From: Salinisphaeraceae bacterium UBA4764
GTDB taxonomy: Bacteria; Pseudomonadota; Gammaproteobacteria; Nevskiales; Salinisphaeraceae
NCBI GenBank assembly: GCA_002403445.1
Contig: DHHU01000039.1
Coordinates: 1-7,256 of the forward strand
DNA: 7,256 nt
Reading direction: 5' to 3'
The position numbers and the translations under genes were made by a program. Every line of letters begins with the position of its first letter. Position 1 is the stretch's first letter. This document shows, piece by piece, positions 1 through 6,870 of this stretch. The notes beneath the pieces were generated by a model. That model was not told the DNA's origin, did no database searches, and saw only the letters and a program-made list of their open reading frames with translations.

Positions 1-986
1 CGGCCACCAGCGATGAGAGCCATCACCGCCATGCGTATGGCGATGCCGTTTTTGACTTGTTCCAGGATTAGCGAATTGGGGCCATAAGCGATTTCGGTAT
101 CGATTTCGACATCTCGATTGATAGGGCCGGGGTGCATGATCTTGACGCCGGGTTTGGCATTGGCCAAGTTTTTCGAGGTCAGACCATAATGGTGACGGTA
201 GTCGGCGACGTCCTTGATCGCTGTCAGGTTGGCCGTGCCGTCGATGCGTTCACGCTGGATGCGCAGTGCCATGATGATGTCAGCACCAGCTATCCCGTTT
301 GCTAAATCGATGTGGGACGTTACGCCCAGTTCGTCGGCATCGAGAGGCAAAAACCCAGCCGGGCCCACGGCATGTATATCCCGGGTTCCGAGCGCCTGCA
401 GTGCAGCGATTGTGGAGCGAGCGACACGTGAATGCTGTACATCGCCAACCAGTGCGACTTTTAGACCTGCGAAGCCCGGTCGGTGTTGGCGAATCGTGTA
501 GACATCCAGAAGCGCTTGCGTCGGATGCGCATTGGTACCATCCCCGGCATTGATGACGGCCACGCCCTCGTTGACTTGGCGTGCGAATAACCCGGGTGCT
601 CCGTTTTTCGGGTGGCGCACGCAAAAAATCGTCGCGCCCATTGCTTGCAGAGTGTAGAGCGTGTCGAGATCGTCTTCTCCCTTGGCGCGCGACGAGGTGC
701 CAACATCGAAGTTGACCACGTCGGCGGATAGCCGTTGCGCGGCTAGTTCGAATGTGGTTCGGGTACGGGTGGAGTTTTCAAAGAATAGGTTGCATACGGT
801 ATGGCCACGGAGCAGCGGCACTTTTTTGGCCGAAGCGCCGGTAGCGGTATTGAAACCCTCGGCGGTATCGAGAATGCGCGTGATTTGAGACAGGGCCAGC
901 CCCCGAATTCCAATTAGATGTCGGAGATGGCCGTTGTCATCGCACTGTGCGAGGGGGTGGGCGTTTTGGGCGGATGGCGAGGTCAT
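1..986 (-). CDS. pyrB: Aspartate carbamoyltransferase catalytic chain (3' end cut by window edge)
   Basis: Catalyses carbamoyl phosphate + L-aspartate to N-carbamoyl-aspartate, the committed step of de novo pyrimidine synthesis, in the cytoplasm. The translation gives 328 uninterrupted codons and then leaves the window. Pseudomonas-type PyrB is about 334 residues, so only a few C-terminal residues are missing. Visible motifs are the carbamoyl-phosphate loop FENSTRTR (residues 69-76), the mobile-loop lysine in SSRAKGED (98-105), HPTQ (154-157), HSRVARS (185-191), RIQRER (242-247) and HPGPINR (285-291). All expected catalytic residues are present. The ATG overlaps the pyrR stop as ATGA and has no Shine-Dalgarno sequence, so translation is probably coupled to pyrR. 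An N-terminal extension of about 20 residues precedes the conserved fold, as in Pseudomonas class A enzymes, which assemble with an inactive dihydroorotase homologue (PyrC'). Whether pyrC' follows cannot be seen here. Confidence 0.96.
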   Translation of the reverse strand, partial: MTSPSAQNAHPLAQCDDNGHLRHLIGIRGLALSQITRILDTAEGFNTATGASAKKVPLLRGHTVCNLFFENSTRTRTTFELAAQRLSADVVNFDVGTSSRAKGEDDLDTLYTLQAMGATIFCVRHPKNGAPGLFARQVNEGVAVINAGDGTNAHPTQALLDVYTIRQHRPGFAGLKVALVGDVQHSRVARSTIAALQALGTRDIHAVGPAGFLPLDADELGVTSHIDLANGIAGADIIMALRIQRERIDGTANLTAIKDVADYRHHYGLTSKNLANAKPGVKIMHPGPINRDVEIDTEIAYGPNSLILEQVKNGIAIRMAVMALIAGG

Positions 987-1474
987 TGGAAGACAAAGGC
1001 CAGCGGGGCGGGGCCGGTCAGCTTGAGGTTTTGTCCAGCGCCGAGTGCCAGGCGCTGTCCGATTACATCGGCGGCGAAAGGGAGCTCATGGGCACATCGG
1101 TCGACCAGTACTGCGAGCCGCACGGCCGCCGGTCGGCCATAATCGAAAATCTCGTTCAGCGCCGCGCGAACGGTTCGACCAGTGTAGAAGACATCGTCGA
1201 CCAGGATTACGGTCTTGTTGGTAATCTCACCTGGTAGAGACGAAGGGCCTACCCGCGGATGAACGCCCAGTGTGGAAAAATCATCGCGATAAAAGCTGAT
1301 GTTCAAGCGACCCAGCGGCAGGGCCGGATTGATCCGCGAATGCAATCGCTCGGCTACCCAAGCGCCGCCGGTTTCGATGCCGACGATGCAAGTGTCGGCG
1401 GGCGTGCCGATCAGTGGGCGGACCTCTTCGGCGACGTGCGCGATGAGTTCATCGGCCTTGGGCGGTTGATTCAA
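983..1474 (-). CDS. pyrR: PyrR family bifunctional regulator / uracil phosphoribosyltransferase
   Basis: Type I phosphoribosyltransferase-fold protein of the PyrR family. In Bacillus, PyrR binds pyr mRNA leaders and has uracil phosphoribosyltransferase activity; in Pseudomonas the pyrR-pyrB-pyrC' arrangement is conserved, but its mode of regulation is different. The protein shown is 163 residues with FYRDD (61-65), the PRPP-binding loop VILVDDVFYTGRT (89-101) and FDYGRPA (110-116). It ends in a TGA that overlaps the pyrB ATG. There is no ATG in the right place. I chose the TTG that overlaps the ruvX stop (TTGA), because the protein then begins close to where Pseudomonas PyrR does. A second in-frame TTG at 1510 would add 12 residues inside ruvX; a GAGG lies only one base before it, too close to be a normal ribosome binding site. 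Product assignment is secure; the start is not. Confidence 0.93.
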   Translation of the reverse strand: MNQPPKADELIAHVAEEVRPLIGTPADTCIVGIETGGAWVAERLHSRINPALPLGRLNISFYRDDFSTLGVHPRVGPSSLPGEITNKTVILVDDVFYTGRTVRAALNEIFDYGRPAAVRLAVLVDRCAHELPFAADVIGQRLALGAGQNLKLTGPAPLAFVFQ

Positions 1475-1929
1475 GGCGTGGCAGCCAAAGCATGATGCGT
1501 CATTAACCAAGCCTCGACAATCACGCCAGCAGCTGCGGCGTCGCGATCTGCCTTGACGATTTGTCTGCCGCGACTTCCCGATGCGCGGGCATTACGAAGT
1601 CGGTCGATGGCTTCGGTGGTTGTGTAACGCTCGTCCACGCCGTCCACGGGCAATCCGAACCGCGCTTCCAGTTGTCGCATGAAGCGTCGGGCTCGGCGGG
1701 TCATCGGTTGCTCGCTGCCCGGATTGTCAATCCGATCATTTAATGGCAGGCCGACCACAAGTTGTTCCGGACGCCAGTCGGCGATCAGCTGGTCGATAAC
1801 CCGCCATTCGGGCGGGTCGCCGCCGCCCACGGCGGTCAGCGGACGGGCGGTGCCGGAAATCCAGTTGCCGACGCCCACACCGATGATCTGAGATCCGAAA
1901 TCAAAGCCGAGGATGAGGGCGCTAGGCAC
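1471..1929 (-). CDS. ruvX: RuvX/YqgF pre-16S rRNA processing nuclease
   Basis: RNase H-like fold protein, cytoplasmic, known in E. coli (YqgF) for maturing the 5' end of 16S rRNA and earlier annotated as a putative Holliday junction resolvase. The 152-residue protein opens with the family signature ILGFDFGSQIIGVGVGN (residues 6-22, catalytic Asp10), then VVGLPLN (58-64), VDERYTTTEA (98-107, Glu100) and the C-terminal acidic residue in KADRDAAAAGVIVEAW (126-141, Asp130). Family length is about 140-155. The reading frame is open to an ATG at 1986, but that would add 19 residues of unlike sequence lying inside yqgE. I chose the GTG at 1929, which puts the conserved strand at the N terminus; another in-frame GTG at 1938 adds only three residues. 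It overlaps the yqgE stop by 8 bases and the pyrR start by 4, so coupled translation is likely. Confidence 0.93.
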   Translation of the reverse strand: MPSALILGFDFGSQIIGVGVGNWISGTARPLTAVGGGDPPEWRVIDQLIADWRPEQLVVGLPLNDRIDNPGSEQPMTRRARRFMRQLEARFGLPVDGVDERYTTTEAIDRLRNARASGSRGRQIVKADRDAAAAGVIVEAWLMTHHALAATP

Positions 1930-2476
1930 GACCGGCACTGCCCAGCAACGTACGCGGATCGAGTCCGATCTGGCGAGCAGCTGCATTCCAGCGTGCCTTT
2001 GGATCTGCGTCGAAGATGATGTCCTCGCTGGCCGGGGTAGACAGCCAACTGTTGGCTGCCATTTCTTCCTCTAGCTGGCCAGGCCCCCAGCCTGCGTAAC
2101 CGAAAGTCATGAGATAACGGCTGGGCCCGAAGCCGTTGCCGATTGCTTGCAGGATGTCGCGTGAGGTAGTCAACGCAATGGCGTCGTTGATTTCAAGCGA
2201 CGCCGCCCAAAGACCCTCATTGGCGTGCAGCACGAACCCGCGCGCCGGTTGCACCGGGCCGCCCCAGTATACTGGGGTATCACCGTTCAAATGCGCGCTT
2301 AGTTCGAGTTGGTCCAGCACATCGGCAATAGTTAAATCTCCAGGCTGGTTAATGACCAGGCCCATAGCCCCGTCTTCGCCGTGGTCAGTGATATAGATTA
2401 CGCTTTCGGCGAATGCGCCGGTGACTGTACCGGGCATGGCCAATAGAAATTGATTATTGAATACTCCTTGTCCCAT
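1922..2476 (-). CDS. yqgE: YqgE/AlgH family protein (DUF179)
   Basis: Conserved proteobacterial protein of unresolved biochemical function; the name AlgH comes from a link to alginate regulation in Pseudomonas. The 184 residues match the family length (about 185-190) and signatures: FLLAMPG (10-16), the DHGEDGAMGLVINQP block (31-45), GGPVQPARGFVLH (72-84) and FGYAGWGPGQLE (125-136). No signal peptide or membrane segment is visible, so it should be cytoplasmic. It follows gshB after a 39-base gap and precedes ruvX, the pairing seen widely in gammaproteobacteria; no tonB gene lies between gshB and yqgE as it does in Pseudomonas aeruginosa. The ATG at 2476 has no ribosome binding site in front of it. 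Instead AAGGAG sits inside codons 3-5 (2464-2469), and a -10-like GATAAT ends 6 bases before the ATG. No better in-frame start exists downstream that would keep the conserved N terminus. Confidence 0.94.
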   Translation of the reverse strand: MGQGVFNNQFLLAMPGTVTGAFAESVIYITDHGEDGAMGLVINQPGDLTIADVLDQLELSAHLNGDTPVYWGGPVQPARGFVLHANEGLWAASLEINDAIALTTSRDILQAIGNGFGPSRYLMTFGYAGWGPGQLEEEMAANSWLSTPASEDIIFDADPKARWNAAARQIGLDPRTLLGSAGRA

Positions 2477-2482
2477 ACCATT

Positions 2483-2511
2483 ATTATCCGATGCGTGCCG
2501 CCAGTGAGCAA
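2483..2511 (-). promoter_or_regulatory. Possible internal promoter for yqgE
   Basis: In the 39-base gap after gshB, TTGCTC (2506-2511) is separated by exactly 17 bases from GATAAT (2483-2488), which matches five of six bases of the sigma-70 -10 consensus. The -35 matches only the first three bases. The predicted transcription start falls at about 2476, the first base of the yqgE start codon, so the transcript would be leaderless or nearly so. Motif reading only. Confidence 0.35.
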
Positions 2512-2515
2512 TCCC

Positions 2516-3466
2516 TCAGCCAATCGCGCACTCGATGGCGTCGAATAACTGCGCGGCGATGTTAATTCCACGCTGGCCCTCGATTTCCCGGATACATGTG
2601 GGGCTGGTAACGTTAATTTCGGTGAGTTTATCGCCGATTACGTCGAGGCCCGCGAACAGGATGCCGCGTTCGGCAAGAAACGGGCCGACGGTCTCGGCGA
2701 TTTGCCGGTCGGCGACGGTCAAATCACGCACCACGCCGCGCCCGCCGGCCGCCAGGTTACCTCGGAGTTCGCCTGCGGCCGGGATGCGCGCTAGAGTACA
2801 TTCGGCCGGTTGTCCGTTTATCACGATCACGCGTTTGTCGCCGTCGCTGATATTGGGGTCGAATGTTTGGGCCATCGCAAAGCGCTGGCCGCGCTCGGTC
2901 AGCACCTCGATGACGACGCTCAGGTTGGGGTCGCCTGCGTGCACTCGAAAGATGCGTGAACCGCCCATGCCGTCGAGCGGCTTCATAATCACGTCTTCTT
3001 GTTCAGCTACGAATGTCTTGAACTGTGCTGCCGAGCGGCTGACCAGTGTGGGGGTGCAAAGCGCCGGGAAACGAGCAATGGCCATCTTTTCGTTAACGTC
3101 GCGCAGCGCGGCTGGCCGGTTCACAATCAGTGCGCCTTCGGCTTCCGCACGTTCCAGGACGTAAGTGGCGTAGATGTATTCCATGTCGAACGGTGGATCC
3201 TTGCGCATCAGAATCACGTCCAGTTCGGCCAGATCGAGCGTTTGTGTTTCCCCACGCCAGGCAAACCAGTCGTGGTTGTCGTCAGCAACTGATATGCGGC
3301 GAGCTCTCGCACGAGGGTGTCCCTGGAGTACAAACAGGTCGTCCAGCGTCATGTAGACAATCGTGTAGTTTCGGCGCTGGGCTTCCAGCAACAAAGCCAG
3401 TGTGGTGTCCTTGTATGGCGTAATCGACTCGATCGGATCCATGATCACGCCCAGTTGTCTTGTCAT
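2516..3466 (-). CDS. gshB: Glutathione synthetase (ATP-grasp)
   Basis: Joins gamma-glutamylcysteine and glycine with ATP to make glutathione, the second step of the pathway; cytoplasmic. At 316 residues it equals the usual proteobacterial GshB (E. coli 315). The N terminus LGVIMDPIESI (5-15) and LLLEAQRR (25-32) are typical of the substrate-binding domain, followed by MRKDPPFDMEYIYATY (87-102). The ATP-grasp part shows the glycine-rich MKPLDGMGG (161-169), GDKRV (209-213) and the metal/substrate-binding stretch LTEINVTSPTC (281-291). Its ATG overlaps the rsmE stop as ATGA and has a clear Shine-Dalgarno, unlike its neighbours. gshA, the first enzyme of the pathway, is not in this window. Confidence 0.97.
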   Translation of the reverse strand: MTRQLGVIMDPIESITPYKDTTLALLLEAQRRNYTIVYMTLDDLFVLQGHPRARARRISVADDNHDWFAWRGETQTLDLAELDVILMRKDPPFDMEYIYATYVLERAEAEGALIVNRPAALRDVNEKMAIARFPALCTPTLVSRSAAQFKTFVAEQEDVIMKPLDGMGGSRIFRVHAGDPNLSVVIEVLTERGQRFAMAQTFDPNISDGDKRVIVINGQPAECTLARIPAAGELRGNLAAGGRGVVRDLTVADRQIAETVGPFLAERGILFAGLDVIGDKLTEINVTSPTCIREIEGQRGINIAAQLFDAIECAIG

Positions 3467-4248
3467 GCCCGAGCTCCCTTGGCGCAGGTATCAGTTTTTT
3501 TATCGCATGGATGAGTCAAATCGCCCGCAACTGCCTGTAGCGAGGCGATGGCCGCGGGGCCAGCAGTTTCAGCCCGCAGCACGCGCGGGCCGAGGGTGGC
3601 CGTGTGCCAGCCGTTGTCGCGTCCCAGTTTGATTTCAGTGTCAGAAAGCCCCGACTCAGGTCCGATCAATAAACTAAACGCTGTATAAGGGGGGAGCGTA
3701 GCGAGTGCCGAGTCGCCCTGCAGTGCGAGAATCACGCCGGTTGTATCTTGGGCGCGCGCAGCCAACGCGGCGCGTAACGTTCCGGGGGCCGCAACGGGCG
3801 GACAAACCAGTCGGCCGGACTGTTCAGCGGCGGCTTCGACCACGGCCTGCCAATGGGCGTGTTTCTTGTTTAGCCGCTCGCGGCTCAATTTTAGCTTGCC
3901 GTTATCGGCAGTCACGGGCTGAATGCTTGCCACGCCCAGTTCGATGGCTTTGGCCAGAGCATAGTCCATACGGTCGCCGCCTAGAATCGATTGCACCAGA
4001 TTGATTCCCAAACCCGACTCACGGACCGGGTTGGACTGGGCGCTGATTATCAGGTCAAGCGTCTTACGCGTCACATCAGCAACCCGGGCGTGGTATTCGA
4101 ATCCAGTGTCGTTGAAAAGTGCCACCTCATCGCCTTGCGAGATCCGCAACACCGTGGCCAAGTGATGTCTTTTGACATCCGGCACCGTGATTGTGTGCCC
4201 GACAGTCAGCGGCTGTGGTAGATAAATTCTCGGAACGTGGCCGGCCAT
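3463..4248 (-). CDS. rsmE: 16S rRNA (uracil1498-N3)-methyltransferase RsmE
   Basis: SPOUT-family enzyme that methylates N3 of U1498 in helix 44 of 16S rRNA using S-adenosylmethionine, acting on the assembled 30S subunit. The protein is 261 residues (E. coli 243). It has the N-terminal PUA-like start PRIYLPQPL (6-14) and a catalytic domain with GDRMDYALAKAIELGV (91-106), ERLNKKHAHWQ (124-134) and AAEQSGR (140-146). The trefoil-knot SAM site is LLIGPESGLS (193-202) and LGPRVLRAETA (219-229). The usual GPEGG reads GPESG here. The tail after GDL (242-244) is longer than in E. coli and carries the gshB ribosome binding site. The frame is open upstream to 4548, but that part lies inside argA and is not RsmE-like; the ATG at 4248 overlaps the argA stop by one base (TGATG) and gives the family N terminus. 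Confidence 0.95.
   Translation of the reverse strand: MAGHVPRIYLPQPLTVGHTITVPDVKRHHLATVLRISQGDEVALFNDTGFEYHARVADVTRKTLDLIISAQSNPVRESGLGINLVQSILGGDRMDYALAKAIELGVASIQPVTADNGKLKLSRERLNKKHAHWQAVVEAAAEQSGRLVCPPVAAPGTLRAALAARAQDTTGVILALQGDSALATLPPYTAFSLLIGPESGLSDTEIKLGRDNGWHTATLGPRVLRAETAGPAAIASLQAVAGDLTHPCDKKTDTCAKGARA
3474..3480 (-). promoter_or_regulatory. Ribosome binding site of gshB
   Basis: AAGGGAG lies 7 bases before the gshB ATG and within the last codons of rsmE (encoding Lys-Gly-Ala). It fixes the gshB start at 3466 and is the only textbook Shine-Dalgarno sequence I found before a gene in this window. Confidence 0.7.
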
Positions 4249-5621
4249 CAGTTCGGAATCGTGGATATCGATTTGATCAACACAGTTGAATTGCGTTGCT
4301 CGTTGTACAACGACTGACGCCGAACAGGTAAATCTTTGCGCGTGGCTTTTGCGAATCCGTGTTCGATAAACCAATGCGGCGTTCGGGTGGTCAGGGCAAA
4401 AAGCCTCGTCAAACCGGCAGCCGCAGCTTCGCGTTCGGCGCCGTCGAGCAGCTCGGCCGCGCGGGACTGGCCGCGGTAGTCCGGATGTACGGCCACGCAG
4501 GCCAGTTCGGCCGCACCAGCGTCGGGATAGGGCACCAGCGCCGCACAAGCGATAATCAGCCCGTCGCGAACCATGACACGGTAGTAGTCGATATCCAGTT
4601 CAATTGTTTCGCGCGACCGCTCGACCAGCACGCCAGCTTCCGCAAGCGGTTCAATGAGCGCCAGAATGCCGGTCAGATCGTCCGCGGTGGCTTTGCGCAG
4701 GGTATCGTAACCGCCGGCAGAGACCATCGTGCCCGCACCGTCGCGCGAATAGATTTCTCGTAGCACGGCGTCTGGCTCGGCAAAACTAACCACGTGTGTG
4801 CGGGTCACACCCCCGCGGCAGGCGCGGGCAGCGTGCCCGAGCAGTGATCGGTCACTGCTTTCAGGCAGTGCGTTTACACCACTTGCATATCGCTGGGCTT
4901 GCGGTTCGGCAAGTTGTCGCCCGACTGCTGGGACGCGCGTGGCCAGCCCCAATCCGCCGTGCAGCAGAATCAGTTTATCGGCTTGGAGTTCGATTGCGGC
5001 GAACGTGGCCAGATCTTCGGTAAAGATATTGAAGATTTCGCCCGAGGGCGAATAACCGATTGCCGACATCAATAGAATCTGCCCGCGGTCCAGCGCGGCG
5101 TGGATGCTGGCGGTGTCAACGCGTCGCACTTCGCCGGTGTGTTCGAAATCTACACCGTCGACAACGCCGAGCGGCTTGGCCACAGTGAAGTTGCCAGATG
5201 CCGTTGCGGCAGCCGCGCCGCCGAGCGTTCGCTGCGCCAGACTGGTTGAAATGATGGCCTCAATATCGATGATGTGCGCACCCACGGCTTTTTTAACTTC
5301 GGCGAGTGCGTGACTGCTTGTGACCCGAATGCCGTCCACGAGTCTTGTCTCGACGCCGGCGTTATTCAGGGCGACATTGATTTGTGGTCGAGCGCCGAGT
5401 ACCACGACCAGCCGCATGCCGAGGCTCGTCAACAGCGCTAGGTCTTCGATAAGTGTTGAAAATCCTGGCTCGTACGCGGCTTCGCCCGGCAAGTGGACGA
5501 CTGCCGTACGCCCCCGGTGGGCTCGGATATAAGGCGCACTCGCACGCAGCGCCACTGCCGACGCAATGTTGTCTTGCGGCCCGCGTGTGTTGGGTTTGGG
5601 ATGCTGATCAGCCGAGGTCAT
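4248..5621 (-). CDS. argA: N-acetylglutamate synthase (amino-acid acetyltransferase)
   Basis: Transfers acetyl from acetyl-CoA to glutamate, the first committed step of arginine synthesis; classical ArgA is feedback-inhibited by arginine. The 457-residue protein (E. coli 443) has an N-terminal amino acid kinase-like domain: SAPYIRAHRGRTAVV (28-42), VVLGARPQI (73-81), GNFTVAKPLGVVDGVDF (143-159) and SAIGYSPSGEIFN (186-198). A linker with RDGAGTMVS (293-301) leads to the C-terminal GNAT domain, with AELACVAVHPDYRGQSRAAELL (370-391) as the acetyl-CoA binding motif and TPHWFIEHGF (414-423). It ends with YNEQRNSTVLIK (439-450), as ArgA proteins do. It is a two-domain ArgA, not a lone GNAT or an ArgB. 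It follows argE after 66 bases. The ATG at 5621 is preceded by AGGA with no spacing and by a -10-like hexamer. Confidence 0.97.
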   Translation of the reverse strand: MTSADQHPKPNTRGPQDNIASAVALRASAPYIRAHRGRTAVVHLPGEAAYEPGFSTLIEDLALLTSLGMRLVVVLGARPQINVALNNAGVETRLVDGIRVTSSHALAEVKKAVGAHIIDIEAIISTSLAQRTLGGAAAATASGNFTVAKPLGVVDGVDFEHTGEVRRVDTASIHAALDRGQILLMSAIGYSPSGEIFNIFTEDLATFAAIELQADKLILLHGGLGLATRVPAVGRQLAEPQAQRYASGVNALPESSDRSLLGHAARACRGGVTRTHVVSFAEPDAVLREIYSRDGAGTMVSAGGYDTLRKATADDLTGILALIEPLAEAGVLVERSRETIELDIDYYRVMVRDGLIIACAALVPYPDAGAAELACVAVHPDYRGQSRAAELLDGAEREAAAAGLTRLFALTTRTPHWFIEHGFAKATRKDLPVRRQSLYNEQRNSTVLIKSISTIPN

Positions 5622-5627
5622 TCCTAC

Positions 5628-5633
5628 ATTATG
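5628..5633 (-). promoter_or_regulatory. Possible -10 element for argA
   Basis: CATAAT, five of six bases of the sigma-70 -10 consensus, ends 6 bases before the argA ATG in the 66-base argE-argA gap. No convincing -35 sits at 17 bases; TTGGTG is present but about 20 bases upstream. A perfect 10-base palindrome (5636-5645) occupies the spacer. Initiation would fall on or next to the argA start codon. Weak evidence. Confidence 0.3.
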
Positions 5634-5687
5634 CGCGACGCGTCGAGTCGGGCACCAACCGGGTGCTCATCCCCACTCAATATAGAG

Positions 5688-6839
5688 CTAGGCAATACAG
5701 AAACGCTCGATCAGCCTGCGCAGTAATTTCTGCATGGGTGCGACCTGGGCCAGTTCGAGATATTCGTCGGGCTGGTGGGCTTGGTTGATGCTACCGGGGC
5801 CCAGGATTACGGTTTCCATTCCGGCGGCGTTATAGAACGCGCCTTCGGTGCCGAAGTCCACGGCCTCGGCCGGGCCGCCACACAGGTGCTCGCACGCTGT
5901 AACAAGTGCCGAATCAGCGCGGGTATCGAAGGCCGGGGTACCCTCAAAAAGCGGAGTGAAGCGCACGCCGCAGTCGGTTGAGGCAACGGCATTTTCCACG
6001 CGCTCATGCAGCCCTCGCCGGTGCCGGGCAATGTCGTCGCCCGGCAGAAAGCGTAAGTCGATGTCGAGTCGACAGCGCGCCGGAATCCGGTTGACGCTGT
6101 CCCCGCCATGGATGGCGCCGAGGTTCAATGAGGCATGAGCGACGGGGAACTCCGGCGCCGGTGTGGCCGCGAGCTCGGTGCGCAGCTCTGCTATCGCGTC
6201 CATCACTTTGCGCATGGCGTCGATGGCATTGGCGCCGAGTGCCGGATTGCTTGAGTGACCGGACCGGCCGATGGTCTCGATCCGTTCCATGAATATACCT
6301 TTGTGACGTCGGATCGGCGTCAGGCACGTGGGTTCGCCAACTACCACATAATGCGCCAGCGGCTGGCCGGAAGCTGTCAAAGCCTGAGCGCCATCCATAC
6401 CTGATTCTTCGTCGGCGGTAAAGACAAGCGTGAGCGGGCAGTCGAGTCGACTATCTATGTATTCGCTGGCCACGCCGGCCGCGATGGCGAGAAACCCTTT
6501 CATGTCGCAGCTGCCCAGCCCGTATAATCGCTCATTGGCCTGGGTGAGAATGAACGGATCGGACGACCAGCTTTCGGGATCGAATGGCACTGTGTCGAGA
6601 TGGCCTGCGAGTGCCAGCCCGGCCGGCGAGTCGCCCCTGTGGCTGCGTGCAATCAGATTTACCTTGTCATCACGGCCTGGCAGCGGCTGCAATTCACAGT
6701 AGAAGCCCGCGTTCTGTAGACGGTTGGCAAGGTCTTGGGCGGCCGGTCGGGTGCCGGTGTCCCAAGCCGGGTCGCCACTGCTGATGGTGTTGTGGCTGAT
6801 CAACTCGGCGAGCGTTTCACGCCAATCGATTTCGGGCAT
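5688..6839 (-). CDS. argE: Acetylornithine deacetylase (M20 peptidase family)
   Basis: Hydrolyses N-acetylornithine to ornithine and acetate, the linear-pathway route to arginine; cytoplasmic, two-metal enzyme. From the ATG at 6839 it is 383 residues, the usual ArgE length. M20 residues are all visible: GHLDTV (79-84, His80 and Asp82), GSCDMKG (109-115, Asp112), ADEESG (142-147, catalytic Glu144 and metal Glu145), GEPT (168-171, Glu169), the dimer-domain SGHSS (193-197) and AHQPDEY (354-360, His355). The close fit and the argA neighbour favour ArgE over DapE (succinyl-diaminopimelate desuccinylase) or ArgE-like peptidases. The start is uncertain: an in-frame ATG at 6863 adds 8 residues and a TTG at 6884 adds 15. 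None has a good Shine-Dalgarno. The conserved fold begins just after MPEIDW, so 6839 is preferred. Confidence 0.94.
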   Translation of the reverse strand: MPEIDWRETLAELISHNTISSGDPAWDTGTRPAAQDLANRLQNAGFYCELQPLPGRDDKVNLIARSHRGDSPAGLALAGHLDTVPFDPESWSSDPFILTQANERLYGLGSCDMKGFLAIAAGVASEYIDSRLDCPLTLVFTADEESGMDGAQALTASGQPLAHYVVVGEPTCLTPIRRHKGIFMERIETIGRSGHSSNPALGANAIDAMRKVMDAIAELRTELAATPAPEFPVAHASLNLGAIHGGDSVNRIPARCRLDIDLRFLPGDDIARHRRGLHERVENAVASTDCGVRFTPLFEGTPAFDTRADSALVTACEHLCGGPAEAVDFGTEGAFYNAAGMETVILGPGSINQAHQPDEYLELAQVAPMQKLLRRLIERFCIA

Positions 6840-6870
6840 AACCAGATTCTCGGTCCAAGGCATATCCAGC

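Noticed and set aside
280..706. Two minus-strand open frames inside the pyrB region
   Set aside because: They are other frames of pyrB; the true pyrB frame runs uninterrupted from 986 to the window edge and carries all catalytic motifs.
2535..3164. A 209-codon open frame on the plus strand
   Set aside because: It lies wholly antisense to gshB, has low-complexity Ser/Arg/Pro-rich sequence typical of GC-rich shadow frames, and resembles no family.
4249..4548. N-terminal extension of rsmE giving a 361-residue protein
   Set aside because: The extension lies inside argA, is arginine-rich and unlike RsmE, while the ATG at 4248 gives the conserved PRIYLP start and overlaps the argA stop.
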